From Protula sp. h YS-2021 (taxonomy: Eukaryota; Annelida; Polychaeta; Sabellida; Serpulidae): a stretch of 64,000 nt of DNA. The notes below the pieces were generated by a model that worked only from the letters and a program-made list of their open reading frames with translations, was not told where the DNA came from and made no database searches. The stretch covers positions 90,665,720-90,729,719 of the forward strand of contig OX457027.1 of the NCBI GenBank assembly GCA_949752745.1. Direction: 5' to 3'. This document shows, in pieces, positions 1 through 12,339 of the stretch. Positions within the stretch are counted from its first letter, which is position 1. Each line of letters starts with the position of its first letter. The position numbers were made by a program, and so were the translations under genes.

Positions 1-640
1 CATGTATTTTGATTATTACCATTTTAAAATTTATTGCAAACTTTTGATACTTAAAATGAGTTAGATTAATGGTTAAAATTTTTAATTTTTAAATACCAAA
101 AATAATTTTATGTTTTATTCATTTGATTTACGATATATATTTTTTTATAATTTTAAGTTATCTAAATAATATTATGTGTGACAAATATTAAGTTTAAATG
201 TGATAAATAATTTCAAATCCTCAAAAAATTCATGTCAAAAATTATCTTAAATTTACACTTTAACTTTCAACCGTCTGGAATTGTAACTATGTAAAATTCT
301 TCATTAAATGTAAAGGGGCGAGAGTTAAAATTAAATAGTTGAACTTCCCAGTTTTTTCGTCTATTAAGCAATAAAACAATCAGCAATGAATTTTGAAGCC
401 ACAAATTAATTTATTTCACTTATCATGATCATCCGTTCAAGGAGTGGTTGGGGTACACTTACGTCTATCACACTAAAAATATCATTTGCCTCCATAAACC
501 ATCCCTCAGCAAACAAAGGAGGAAAAGACAATACAAATAACTACATTCAAAAGCGCCAGCGGTAACAAAAAAAAACGAAAATGTAAGAAGTAAACTTTTT
601 GGGACGAAATAGAAACGTTAGACCACTTAATTACACTGCC
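1..640. other. AT-rich intergenic DNA
   Basis: Very AT-rich sequence with no convincing coding frame, splice structure or repeat that I can name. Confidence 0.5.
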
Positions 641-651
641 GAGGCAGCCCC

Positions 652-716
652 AGCCGCCGTGGAGTAGAGGTATGTTCCGCGCCTAAGATGCGAGAGGTCC
701 CCGGTTCAAACCCGAG
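652..716 (+). repeat. tRNA-derived SINE head
   Basis: The stretch reads like a tRNA 5' half plus T arm: an A-box-like segment (ggagtagaggtatg) is followed about 35 bases later by a clear B box, ccggttcaaaccc, closed by cgagta. The acceptor stem does not pair well and the sequence runs into AT-rich DNA without a 3' CCA-type end. It is therefore more likely the head of a tRNA-derived SINE, or a tRNA pseudogene, than a working tRNA gene. The family is not recognised. Confidence 0.5.
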
Positions 717-3700
717 TAAGTACTAGTGTTCAGTTGCAATATATAAATATGCTATGTTGTATATTAATATGCTATGGTGTATGTATGAATATGTGAATTA
801 TGAATGGTTGGTAATGGTTCAATGGGTCAGTTCAGATTAGAAAAAAAAATTTTCAAATGGGCATACGCATTTTTTATACGTCTAAAAAACGCATGTTTTC
901 CGATTGTCACTTGGTCGGAAATGCTTTGGAAAACCTCGGAAATATGCATTTTATACGTATAAAAATCATCGGAAGTTCGTCGGAAATGCATCAGAATATA
1001 AACGTATAACCGACGTATAGCCGACGGTTGGTAATACGTCGGATATGCGTCGAATATATGCATAAAAAATTCATCGGAAAATATGCGCATAAACGACTAA
1101 TAAACGATGAGCAAAACGGAAAAATATGCGTATTTCCGAATAAGGTTGCCGATATTGCCGACGCATTTTATATGCATCTCCGACGTCGAAGAATTTGTAG
1201 GGGTGGTGGTGACGGACGGACTTGGATGGTAGGTGGCGAGAAATGGCGGGGTAGTTGGTTGTGGTGGTGGGTTGATTGTGGTGTGTGTAGATGAGTGAGT
1301 GGGTGGGTGATGGTATGTTGGTCGTGACGGGTGGGTGGTAGTAGTGCTGTTGATGTTGGGTGTTGGGGATGGCGACTGTTTGGTCTCGAAGAAATCTGCT
1401 TACAACAAAAGCTTGACGAGAGGACTGGTAAATAAGTAACATCTATAATGCATGTTCGGGTATTTTATGCCAAAGAGAACAATCGTCAAGTGCAAGTCCA
1501 GTTCTGTTATAGCACTGCAGTGTCTGCCTTCGAGATGCTTCCAGATCATTCTAAAAGCATCCCAAAGAACAGGGTTAAACATTACTCATGAGATGGTGCT
1601 TGTATAGATTACATAAGAGCTAGAGATAGAAGGACGTATAAGAATGATTATGACGAGTTAAACAAAAGTAAACAATAAAATGCATTTATAAATTGTGTGA
1701 CAATGAGCATGTAAAATGAGGTTGTAAATTTTGTTAAAGAAATGTATTGAAAAACACAAGGAAGTTGAAGAAAACTCAGTTTCAACCCTTTCTGGACTTT
1801 TCAGATATGGCTTGGATCAAACCTGACATAAACTCAGGGATGGATGTAGAAAGACCAAAAATTGTAAAAGAAGTTATCACAGGATTAGAATTAAACCTTC
1901 ACCAGGCATGAAACAGCACAAAAGACCTTACAAAAACAGTAAATGTAATGGGGATAAACTAAAGAGAACTGAAAGTAAGTGTAAGACACATGAACAGATG
2001 ATACCTTCGTAGAAAGTTGAGGGCAAAACCAAAAAGTTCCAGGAAATGAAAAACACCCCAAGTACGAGTAACTTCGTGTTGTAAGACACAACGCAAATCA
2101 GTATTTGAGCAGGACAGTCAAACAGCCGGATGGCAAAGAAATGTGAGGATGAAGCGCCCGAAATATTAATGATGAAACACAGGGACAGCTATTGCGAACA
2201 TATGAAATCTGCTAGGCAAAAAATCAAAACAAGAACAAAAAGGTGGTGGCAAAAAGAATGACACAGTGACACAGATATACAGTTGAGAAGTGTGAAGAAG
2301 GAAATCCTGAAACGACAAAGACCATTTGTTAAAAACACCGAGGCGTGTTGCCAGCTGCGAAAAAGACGTTGCTGGAAATGTAACTGAATGACTCTGAAAT
2401 AAATGCACTTGTCTCGGACACACACACATGGAACAAACGCCGTGATGTAGATGAATCAGTCCATTCTGAGGTTGGTTGATAACCATTTTAGATAAAGTGT
2501 TGCATTTCAAACTGCTTGAAAATCATGACCACTGTTTTCTGGATTGAAATAACAATATTTGAGTTAACAATTGTATTTTAATAAAGCTTTTAGATTCAGT
2601 TATGAAGAACAAAGATAATAATGGGTGTAAATATAGTAGTAAATGTAGTAACAATTATTTTTAGAATACAATCCTAGCCATGAGTTTTTCATTAAAGGGG
2701 AAATGAAGGAAAAAAGGGTAGGCTGATTAAGCATTTCTATGAAAAAATTAGATTGATAAGTAGTTTAAAAATTAGTTTAGCCAGTAAATTTATTAGCAAT
2801 TGTTTGTAGAATGCATATCCAGGTAGCAGTATGAGATTATTAGTAAAGAACTTAAAACAGCACTGCCGCATTTAAAAATGCTAAAAGTTTATTGTAGTTG
2901 AATTCAAAGTGGTTTGGAAATCTATTTGGGACTGAATCTATTTGGCTTTATTTGCATAATTAGCGTTCTTTTTGTATGGTTATAGCATAAAAGAAAAAGA
3001 CAACAGCTCAACGGAACAAAAAGAAGCGGAAGTTCAGCGATGATTTTTGCACGTTTTCAAGAACTTCAAGAATGTATGTCAGGTAGCATCACGATCATTT
3101 ACGGAGTTATCAAGTTACCGGTGGCGCAATTGCCAGTAAGGCGAGATACGTTTATCTATGCTCTATAAGCGGTATTATTACCAAAAAATCTTAGTTCATT
3201 GTAAAGCAAATAACATTATTTGGTTTGTTTATCTCAATAAAGAAAGACATTGTTTTAGTTTTATCGTAAACATTAAGCCACTGGCGGATTATGTAGGGGA
3301 GACTGTTTGTTCAGTGTTCACATCCCCAACTTCACACTTTTTCTTGCGAAATTAGTCTTTGATCAAGACATTATAAACACTATAGAATTCAACTATAGTG
3401 ACCTGCAACTCGCATCCTATGCAACGACATGAAAAACGCAGAGCCATGGCAATATGTGTAAAATATGATACCATCCAAGCAGATTTGCGTTCCAACATCT
3501 TCCAAACGTGTCCCTTCCTTGCCACTGACATACACGTGCAAAAAACGTGAGTAGACTGGTTACGACCAAATCTCCTGCCTCCCATCTAAGTGGCACACAC
3601 TTATAAATTCAAAGTGTCCAAGGGCATTAGTTACCTTTAATTCGGGTTATTCACGGTGAACATACATTAACACCATTTTTAAATTCTCAACGTCTTGACA

Positions 3701-3735
3701 GCACAAGGACGTAGTCTTATGGTTTACTTTTAGTA
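717..3735. other. Non-coding region with degenerate repeats
   Basis: No gene is supported. From about 850 to 1180 the motif cgga(a)atgc/atatgc recurs in both orientations, suggesting an old repeat. From 1195 to 1375 the plus strand is strongly G/GT-rich. The remaining open frames are short, lack family signatures and look accidental. Confidence 0.45.
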
Positions 3736-3743
3736 ACATTTTT

Positions 3744-3809
3744 TAAATAATGTTATGCGGGCATCACAACCTAAAGTCGCAAAAAGAAAGGAAGGATGCT
3801 GCTCCATGC

Positions 3810-3896
<87 letters not shown>

Positions 3897-4405
3897 CCCG
3901 CATAGCATTATGTAATCATTCAACCTTTGCTAAACAATTATTACTTTTTACGATGGTTTATTTTTTTGTATATATATATGTATATGTTTTTTAGCTTTTT
4001 ATCGAGTGATAACACACAAATTTAATCTTAAAACAGAATATATTATATTCACTATGTTATAGAATCATTCGTTTTTTGTTTACTATGTAGTTTCATAACG
4101 TTTAAACACGCTAAAAATTTTTGGTCTCCCTAATACTGTGGTTTTTAGCAAAAATGGTCCCCGTATTGCTGGAATTACACTTATATTGTTCGAATTACAC
4201 TTATATATGCGTTCGTTTTCAAAACAGCTATAATTGGCATGGCAGCCGATAACACAATGTTGCAAATGTTAAAAAAAAATAAAGAAATAAAAAATGTTAC
4301 AAAAAGTAATAATTATTTAGCAAAGGTTGAATGATTAAATAATGTTATGCGGGCACCACAACCTAAAGTCGCAAACAGAAAGGAATGCTGCTGCTTCATG
4401 CTTCA
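3744..4405. mobile_element. Inverted-repeat (MITE-like) unit around an (AT)n tract
   Basis: One end sequence, beginning atgttatgcgggca and continuing cacaacctaaagtcgc, occurs at 3749-3815 and again in the same orientation at 4341-4405. An inverted copy begins at 3892 (tgatgcccgcatagc). The arm at 3892-3951 pairs almost perfectly with 4300-4358, making about 60-bp terminal inverted repeats around a 350-bp core with no coding capacity. An (AT)n tract of about 80 bp sits between the first copy and the inverted arm. This looks like a non-autonomous element with a duplicated end. The superfamily is not determined. Confidence 0.55.
3812..3893. repeat. (AT)n microsatellite
   Basis: About 40 uninterrupted AT units. 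The open frame across it is a low-complexity artefact. Confidence 0.95.
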
Positions 4406-4639
4406 TCAACCAAAGAATGGGGTCATAAGCATGTCAAGTTTTAATGCAAACAAAATGGGATAGTCAGGGTGTTTAAGAAAAAGAAACCACCATCTGAAAT
4501 GAACGATTTTATCTATTGAGCTTATGTGTTCAACAAAAGAAAAAACAAAAAAAAATAAAATCTACGAGGCTAAAAGTGATAAGGCTGGCGATTTTTTAAC
4601 GTAACAGCGTAACATACACGAGAAACCGAGTAACGAAAT

Positions 4640-5932
4640 GTTATTGAAATAACTGGAGTTTGTTTTAACAATGAACGATTTTGAATTTGATGGGGAATAT
4701 TATCTCCAGTTGTTTGGGACGGCCATGGGTACAAAAGTAGCTCCGTCTTATGCAAACTAAGTTGTATCTATATTTGAAGATAGATATGTGTATGTGTATG
4801 AGAAGCAGCCTCTCTTCTGGGGGAGGTTCATTGATGACATCTTCGGCATCTGGACTGGAGATCTGTCGTCACTGGTGTCGTTCGTGGACTACCTAAATTC
4901 TAGGGTGAAATCCCTAAAATTCACACTGGAATACAGCGTCGAGGAAATATCATTCCTCGATGTTAGGGTAAGAAAAGATGAAAAGGTTTTCTTCACACAA
5001 ATTTATTTCGCAAACCCACTGATGCTAGAAATTACCTATCTTATGATTCGGCACACCCCCATTCTTGTAAAAATGGGATACTCTACAGTCAGTTCCTAAG
5101 GGTGAGACGTATTTGCTCGAGTCTACAAAGCTTTGATATAAATGCTATAGAAATGGCTAAATCATTTCTAGACAGGGGGTTTCCCCAGGAATTGATAGAA
5201 TCATCCTTGATCCGTGCAAGGCGCCGACCGAGGGATAATTTACTGCAGCCCAAACCAGCACCTGAAAACATAGAGAACATGGAAACGAAAAGTAAGCCTG
5301 TTTTCCTTATCTCAACATATTATCCGGGACAAAGTATTTTGGGGAAAATTATTGATAAGCATATCCCTTATCTAACCAGGAAACCCAATTTAAGGGATTT
5401 TGAAAAACTGGAAATAACAAAAGCATTTCGAAGACCAAAAAATCTGAAAGATATGCTTGTAAAAGCAAGACTTCCGAAAGAGCGAAAATCGGCTCAAAAT
5501 ATTTGCCGCAATCCTACTAAATGTAGATATTGTTCGAAAATTGACAAAACAGGGCGAATAGTATGCACCGTCTCAGGACGGGAATATACAACTAAATCGA
5601 AAGTATGTTGCCAAAGCAATAATCTCATATATGCAGTCACTTGTAAAACCTGTGCTATACAATATGTCGGCCAAACGGGGCGACGCTTATTAGATCGATT
5701 CCAGGGCCACTTTGGCAGTGTACAAAGGAATGATTTGTCCACCCTATTGGTGGACCATTTCAACCAACCAAATCATAAAGGTTTAGAAGACATCGCTATA
5801 CATGTCCTAGATTTCATCCATTCGAACCCGTCGAAAGACGGGACGAAATTATTGAGACTAAAAATTGAGTCTAACTGGATTCAAAAACTTAAGACTGCCT
5901 TCCCGGGTGGTCTAAATTACCTAGATGGATAG
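4640..5932 (+). pseudogene. Penelope-like retroelement, reverse transcriptase plus GIY-YIG, decayed
   Basis: This is the 3' part of a Penelope-like element. The RT begins near 4640; [14 protein letters not shown], characteristic of Penelope RTs, is read at about 4720-4757 and is followed by an in-frame TAA (4758-4760). The catalytic F-I-D-D-I-F motif and E-I-S-F-L-D-V follow in the frame starting at 4788. A frameshift near 4990 moves the reading into the frame of 5102-5932. That 276-residue frame carries a cysteine cluster (CRNPTKCRYC) and a GIY-YIG nuclease domain: the Y-A-V-T-C-K-T-C and Q-Y-V-G-Q-T-G-R-R segments, then a conserved H and a late E. RT followed by GIY-YIG endonuclease is diagnostic of canonical Penelope-like elements. 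The stop and the frameshift make it inactive. Confidence 0.9.
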
Positions 5933-7985
5933 TGTTTCCTTATCCAATCGGGTAGATGTATGTTTAGCCTCGTATTATATATATAACAAAAGAAAAAACA
6001 GATCAGTAGAGACAAATATGAAAAAGAAATACACATTGAAGTTTAATTCCCTGAGAACAGTTGCGAAAAATGTGAAATTTGAAAATATGTCTTTTGCTAG
6101 GTTACAGGAGACAATGTGTTCCAGATGTTAAACGTGGCAGATTACTACGCGATTCCCAGTTTATAGAAGAAGTGTGTGCAGGTAATGCAACACATGGAAT
6201 TCGAGTGGAGCATCATCACCACCATTAAAATATATAATCTGCCGGAATGCTTGCACACAGAAATGCCCTAGCCAAACTTCCCTTGAAAGAGTAAGCACAC
6301 CTGCACTTTTGTCGCGAACAGACAGTAAATTTTTAAAACAGAGCCATGCGACCAGAAAACATTGTGGTAAATGAAAGAAGCTTCCCTATATTTTCCGAAG
6401 ACTTTCATGAATCTCCAAAATTTATTTTAAAATATAAAATCATTTACAGCGAACATCTTGAGGAATACAAAGCAAAGCAATATTTTTGTAGATGACACAC
6501 ATATAAGCGCAGTAAAAAAGTGTACTTAGAAATAGAAATATTGCAACAAATAAGTAATTCACATTCATACGCTAAAACAGGGGAGAATTTTGTGATTTTT
6601 TCCCTACTGTCTCAGGTTACGCGATAGTATAATAAAGGTAATCTAGCAAAGTACATCGAAATTCTAGAATTAAAGGCCCAACGTGAAGAAGACGCAGCGA
6701 CGGATGCAAATCAGGTGGCCAAGGATGTAAGCATTACTTGATCGGAATAAAAACAGATAAACTAAAGTAATAGATAATAAATTTCAAATTGTGAGAAATT
6801 GCCAGTACAAACCCTAGTTTGCCTTGATTTCAGTTACCCTTTGGATTAAATTCTAGTTTCACTATATGTAAAAAGAACTACAAATACAAGTTGACGATGC
6901 TTGTTTTTGCTTGCAGATCTTTCACAGTATTCGGAATACCATATCCAACCATAGATGAATCATTCCTGGTCACTCGTTCCACTCCGCTGTTTGTTAGCGC
7001 CCAGTTGCGACAGTGCAGCGTGTCACGACTGTGGGGTATTGGTTTTAAGAAGACTGGTAAATCTGCGCAGTTTCTGAAGAGACGTAAAAGAAGAGAAAAA
7101 AGAGAAAGCGTGAGCACTGAAAGGCAAAACACTTTGAAGAGAATAAAGTGCGAGTTTAAATAATGATGATGTCACGAAAACTTGTAGTGGAGTGGTTGAT
7201 ATGTAAAAAAAGCTGACAAAGATAATTTAAATGGAAGGTGTAACAGAATATAAAAGTGGGCGCTAGAAATGTTTAGAAAGTGGACTTTTAATAAAACAAA
7301 AAAGCATGCACATTGCTCGTCTTTGTTTTAGTTACGTATCAATTTACTGCCTGAAAACGTCAATAACAGAAAAGGCACAAAAACGAAACAGGGAGCCAAT
7401 TCAGATATGTAGCATAGATAAATTTCGTTGACATAAGTATGTCGTACGGGGGTTATTTTGAAGGGCTTGATTTGGAGCAGTGGCAAAGACGGAAAGATGC
7501 ACCTGAAAAGAGGGGTGGGTGACTATTTATGGGACAAAATCACCTCCTTTTATAAAGTAGACTATCATGTAATATCAACTTTAAGAGAAGAAAGCAACTA
7601 ACCTGGATTGGCAAAAAGAAGTTCCTTAATTATTTGGCATAAATACCCGGCACATACTATTAACAATCCAGGCAATTTTTGTCTTGTCACCGATAAAATT
7701 CTATTACATTCGCAGCACACATGCCAAAAAATCTTAATGTAGAACTTGAACGGGCAGTACAATTTGGACCTAAAAAATAGAAATTTTGACCCCGGATCTT
7801 TGGTCTAATTTATATCTTGTCTATCTCTAAACAAGCCATTAACTTTATTTTACGGCCATAATATGGGTGAAATATTGGGTATTTTTTCGTGAAGGTCAGT
7901 AGCGTAGCGCAAAGTATTAAGCCACGCTAGAACTTCAATCGCGATTCTCCCTTTGGCTATGACAATACAGCCTATAAAAAGTGCA
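5933..7985. other. Intergenic DNA without recognisable genes
   Basis: No family signature is seen on either strand. The small plus-strand frame at 6891-7163 has a basic tail but no homology I recognise. Confidence 0.45.
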
Positions 7986-7988
7986 AGA

Positions 7989-8238
7989 GTGACAGTTGTT
8001 CCTTAATCTAACGACATCCGATTGACCCAAAGAATACGGATACAAAATTTGAATAGATACGATTTTCCGCTTTAGAGATATTTAGCACAAAAGATCTTGT
8101 TCACAATATAGTTGTGACAGTTGTTCCTTAATCTAACGACATCCGATTGACCCAAAAAATACGGATCCAAATTTGAATAGATACAAATTTTCGCTTTAGA
8201 GATATTTTGCACAAAAGATCTTGTTCACAATATATACA
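7989..8238 (+). repeat. Tandem duplication, 126-bp unit, two copies
   Basis: The unit starting gtgacagttgttcctt at 7989 is repeated from 8115 with only a few differences; both copies end near ttgttcacaatata. A third, much more diverged unit may follow at about 8380-8520. It is non-coding. Confidence 0.85.
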
Positions 8239-8671
8239 TATTTTACGTGATGACGTCATACGCCGCACTCTTCTTACGATAAAAAATGACAGAATCGGCC
8301 CTACCAAACAAAGACCCCACCAAGTTCCTCCGATATTCAGAGGTTGACACAAATTTTGCACAGATTTTTACGTAATTGCGTCATGCACCTGCCTTAATAA
8401 TTTACTATGCATCAAAAGTTGAGAGAACGGTCCCGCCTACCCAAGTAATAAACGGGTCAGTTTGAAGTTGATACGACTTTTTTCCCGAAATATCTTGCAC
8501 ACATTTTGTTCACAACACACACACACATACACGTAGATACTGTTAGTTATATTGTTTATTCAACGACACGGCCGAGCTCTAGCGGGTTACATCGTGTCTA
8601 CACATGTCCATCAGTGAGTAGAAAACAACATTATCAGTTAATATCCAGGTTAGTTAAGACCGTGTATATTC

Positions 8672-11600
8672 TTAAATTATAAAATAAGCACAGCTTCGAG
8701 AAATACTGATACAGGTTGATTTCTTTAAAAATTGTATAATTTTACTATGTCCTACTTCATCAAGCAGCTGGCTCAAAGAGTCAACTCTGAAATGACGTGA
8801 CCGGGCGTTTTTGAGATCGGTACAGTCTATTTTAATAGGTTTTACTATGTAATATTCTTGATTCCCGACACCTTTGGGTGCGGGTTCACCTCTTAATAGA
8901 AGTTTATTGCTCACATACGTATATCCATTTCTTGCTCTCTGTGTAACCATAATGTCCCGAACATTACTTAGAAACTTGCCAAACAATAGGATTAATTTCA
9001 AACAGCTTGTTCCAGTGTTGTTGCCAAAGATCTTTTGTATACCTTGAAATTTGGTATTTGAAGTATGAGTAAGGGATAAGAAAATCCGAACAGTTCTCCT
9101 TTAGCACCTCCTGGGCCTCTCTCTATCAACCAGTTTGTTGCCGCGAACCCAACAGAAAATTATTTCTGTACCAGCCTTAATGGCATCTTCGAGAAGCTCT
9201 AGGATTCGATATTTGAATATTCTCTAATGCCTGTAGTACCGACACAGAATCAACTTGTAGCGGCTAATACTGATTATTTCAGTGGCCAGCAGTAGGGCTC
9301 TGCACAGAATATTGATGACCCATCCGGGAGTTATGTTTTCAGAATATTATAATCTGTGACTACTGAAGCTAATGCTTTATCATCACGTTTAGAGACATCT
9401 GTTTAAAAACTGATAATCTTTAAGTTCTGCAAAATTGGTTTGTGGTTTGTGGTATCTTTCGGGAAGTAAAAAAGGGCTGGCTAATGTCCATTTAGGGCGA
9501 GTGGGAACCCTATAGTTTGCAGCAGACTTTACGATGAAATCACTGTCCTCTAGATGAGGTAAAATTCCGGCTCCAAACGGTGTTATAGCATTAGGTTTTC
9601 TATCCAATAGCCCTGCGAAATCTGATCCAAAGACTACTTCATTGTTTCTTTAAGCTGAGTGTCAATGTCTGCTTCTCAATCGTGAGCAGAAATTACCTTT
9701 CGTAGGTTCAATGCCTTTTGCCATTTTCTTTTCAGTTTCTAGATATACAGATAAAACTCAGTTTAGAGTAAAAAAAAATCAAACCTAAAAATTTGGTTTC
9801 TTTCACACAGGTATTTCGATATTTGCAATAATTAAAATTGGATCATAATGGGATTTATGTTTATTGCATGCAAACCGTTTTCGTTTGAGAAAATTAAAAT
9901 CATTTTCACTTGCCCAGGCTTGAAGGGAGTGTATATTTTGTTGAAGACGGCGTTGTATGAGATTCATGCTTTTGCTTCTACAGGACATTGCAAAATAATC
10001 TACAAAGAGAGACCCATCTATAACCTGTCTTAGGGTTTTGTTGATGCGATTGATTTTTGTCAAGAAAAGAAGAATTTAAAAAATACAACCCTGAGGGAAA
10101 CCTTCTTCTTGTTCAAAATAATCCGAAAAATGCACTAACTCGCACGTTTATTTAAAAATATTTTGTCAAATCGGGGTAGGCAACCTCTCAGTCCAAGGTT
10201 GAACAAATCTTTGAGCACACCTTGTTTCCATGCCGTATCGCATACTCTCTTCAAATTAAAGAATACTGTGGCGAAATGCTCATTATTAATAAAAGCTTCT
10301 CTCACAAATGATTCTAGCTTTACAAGAGGATCAATAGTATTTCTTTGTTTTCTGTAATCTTTCGGGTATTATTCTTTCGAGCATTTTGCACCGCCTCTTT
10401 CTATAATTCGGCAAAGGTTTCAGTCTTCTATATATTGTTTAACAGGTCCAACAAGATGTTGAGGCACTACTCTGGCATATGTTTTAGCTTTTAGTAATGT
10501 ATTTCATCAGGACCCGCTGCCAAATTGGAAAGGAACTTCATGGTATTTGTTTCTTCAATTTCCTGATAGTATCCAAAGTTAGGGCTGTCATTTTTTCGAG
10601 AGTATTATATATATCTTTAGGCTCCGTGATAGTATTATTGTTCTTTCTCAAATGACTAAGTGGGTTGAAAGAACTGTTGTCTGAGATTTTGTGAATCATA
10701 ACCCAAGTTTTCTTAAGGGAGGTGTTTTTGGTTAGCTTTGCCACGACTGTTTTTTTCGCTTTGTTTTATTGTTCAGTCTTTTGGATTCTTTTTGTGAACT
10801 TTGTCGGGGAAGATTATAAAACGTTCGAGGGCATCTTTACAATTTGCTATTGTGCGTTTACAATCATCTTTGACCCAAGGATCTGTGAGGGTTTTGACGG
10901 GATCCTGATGTTTCTGATATGGATTTTTCGGCGATGCTTTAAGTGAGAGTTGTGAATAGCATGATTGGATCGTCATCTTCAGCAAAGCTCTATTTTTAAT
11001 ACTATGGTGGTATAATTCATGGAACAACGACCAGTCGGCTTTACCAAATTGGGACTCCTCCTTGCTACCCTGTGAGGCACTCCACATGTAAGGGTTAGAA
11101 GGAGGGCTGGAATGCCCCATTTCAGTATAATGTGGCAGGGGGATCCCGATATGACCATAGCAGTTGAAAGGGATCTAAAGAACAATACAATACAATACAA
11201 TACAATACCAAATTTCCACTTTGGTACCCTTTCTTCGCGAAAAGGTACGGCCTACTTCAGTAAGGTAGGAAAATGGTCGTTCAGGTAAAGATCATCTAAA
11301 AACTTCCACGAAAATTCTAAAAACAAATTTACGGAAGCCACAGATAGGTCAACACAGGTTTTTGAACCAGTAGCAGGGTAGGGTGAATGTATGTTGAGGA
11401 TTTGTCATTGAATAAAGATAGATCATGATGGGTTGAAAGATTTTCGAGTTTCCTTCTGCAACGGATGCTATTGTCTCTCCATAACGGGATGTGAGCATTG
11501 AAATCGCCTAGAAAATACTGGTTTTGGGAATTGGTTTAATAAATCGTTTATTTCGTTTGGCTGGGATCTGAGTGGTGGGGGAGGTATATGTTGCAAATAG

Positions 11601-11766
11601 TAAATGTTTTTCTCATAATGCGATTGCCTGTATTTGTAGGCTTTTGTTGAGATTTTACTTTAGATAATGTCGCTTCGGATAGCTCCACCGATAGCACAGT
11701 CGCCAGCAAATATGTTATTGTAGCTAAAGTAGCCCCTAAGTTGAGGTGGGTGATTTTCTGTTCCAA
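8672..11766 (-). pseudogene. Jockey-like LINE ORF2 (endonuclease, RT, RNase H region), decayed
   Basis: Read on the minus strand, the pieces follow the order of a Jockey-clade ORF2. An AP endonuclease lies around 11440-11766, with N-I-Y-L-P and then L-G-D-F-N-A-H. A linker with P-W-V-K-D-D-C and a run of basic residues lies around 10780-11000. RT fingers with A-A-G-P-D-E-I-H-Y lie around 10470-10540. The RT catalytic block lies around 9860-10060, where the F-V-D-D box reads F-V-D-Y. A post-RT/RNase H region lies around 9390-9610, and a C-terminal cysteine knuckle (G-E-P-A-P-K motif) around 8680-8900. Many stops and frameshifts break it, and a catalytic aspartate is replaced. It was a nearly full-length insertion and is now dead. 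An (aatac)n microsatellite lies inside at 11180-11208. Confidence 0.85.
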
Positions 11767-11903
11767 ACGTTTCTTGCAGATAGAGAACGTCTCGGTTATG
11801 GAGGTGTATTTAGTTAAGCAGATCCATATAATTGATCCAAAACCTCCTTACATACCACTGAATTATAACTATCTTTATTTATTCTCAAGTTTAGTTCGAG
11901 CTA

Positions 11904-12140
11904 CTATAGTTTTTGTTGGTTTTGGAGGGCACTATGGATTTCTGGAGAATTTGCCCCCTCTTCCGTATCCAGGAGAGGAGAGAATCTGTTAATGGTTACT
12001 TTGTGTGGCTTACACCGGGGAGGTTTAGGAGACCCCTTGGGTGGACGTGTTTCACTGTCCACACACATCAATGAGGGAAAACGGTTATCGTTTGCTTTCT
12101 CTTGAAATGTGGTCCGAAGTCTCTCATTTGCCTGTCGCAC
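11904..12140 (-). pseudogene. LINE ORF1 (gag-like) C-terminal fragment
   Basis: A 78-residue minus-strand frame lies directly upstream, in transcription sense, of the Jockey-like ORF2. It is rich in basic and proline residues with the short motif N-R-F-P-S-L and a later I-N-R-F-S-P-L. Its position before the endonuclease and its composition fit the tail of the first ORF of the same element. No zinc knuckles are visible in this fragment. The 5' end of the element is probably near 12.2 kb. Confidence 0.5.
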
Positions 12141-12339
12141 TCGATCTTTAAGCCAAACCCTTGCCTCAACATCCAGTCCTGTTGATAAAGGACTGTGATT
12201 TTGCGTGACCTATATCTTTTCGCTATGTACGCTCATCAGATGGCTTAATTGGTGATGAAGAACATAAACGGGCGGACGCCAACTGCATCTCTGGGAAGGC
12301 TTGCTCACTGCGGTATTAGAACCAGTCGAGTCGGTATTT

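Noticed and set aside
652..716. Functional tRNA gene
   Set aside because: B box is good but the acceptor stem does not pair; SINE head or pseudogene preferred.
3755..3994. Frame encoding repeated Ile-Tyr
   Set aside because: Pure (AT)n microsatellite translation.
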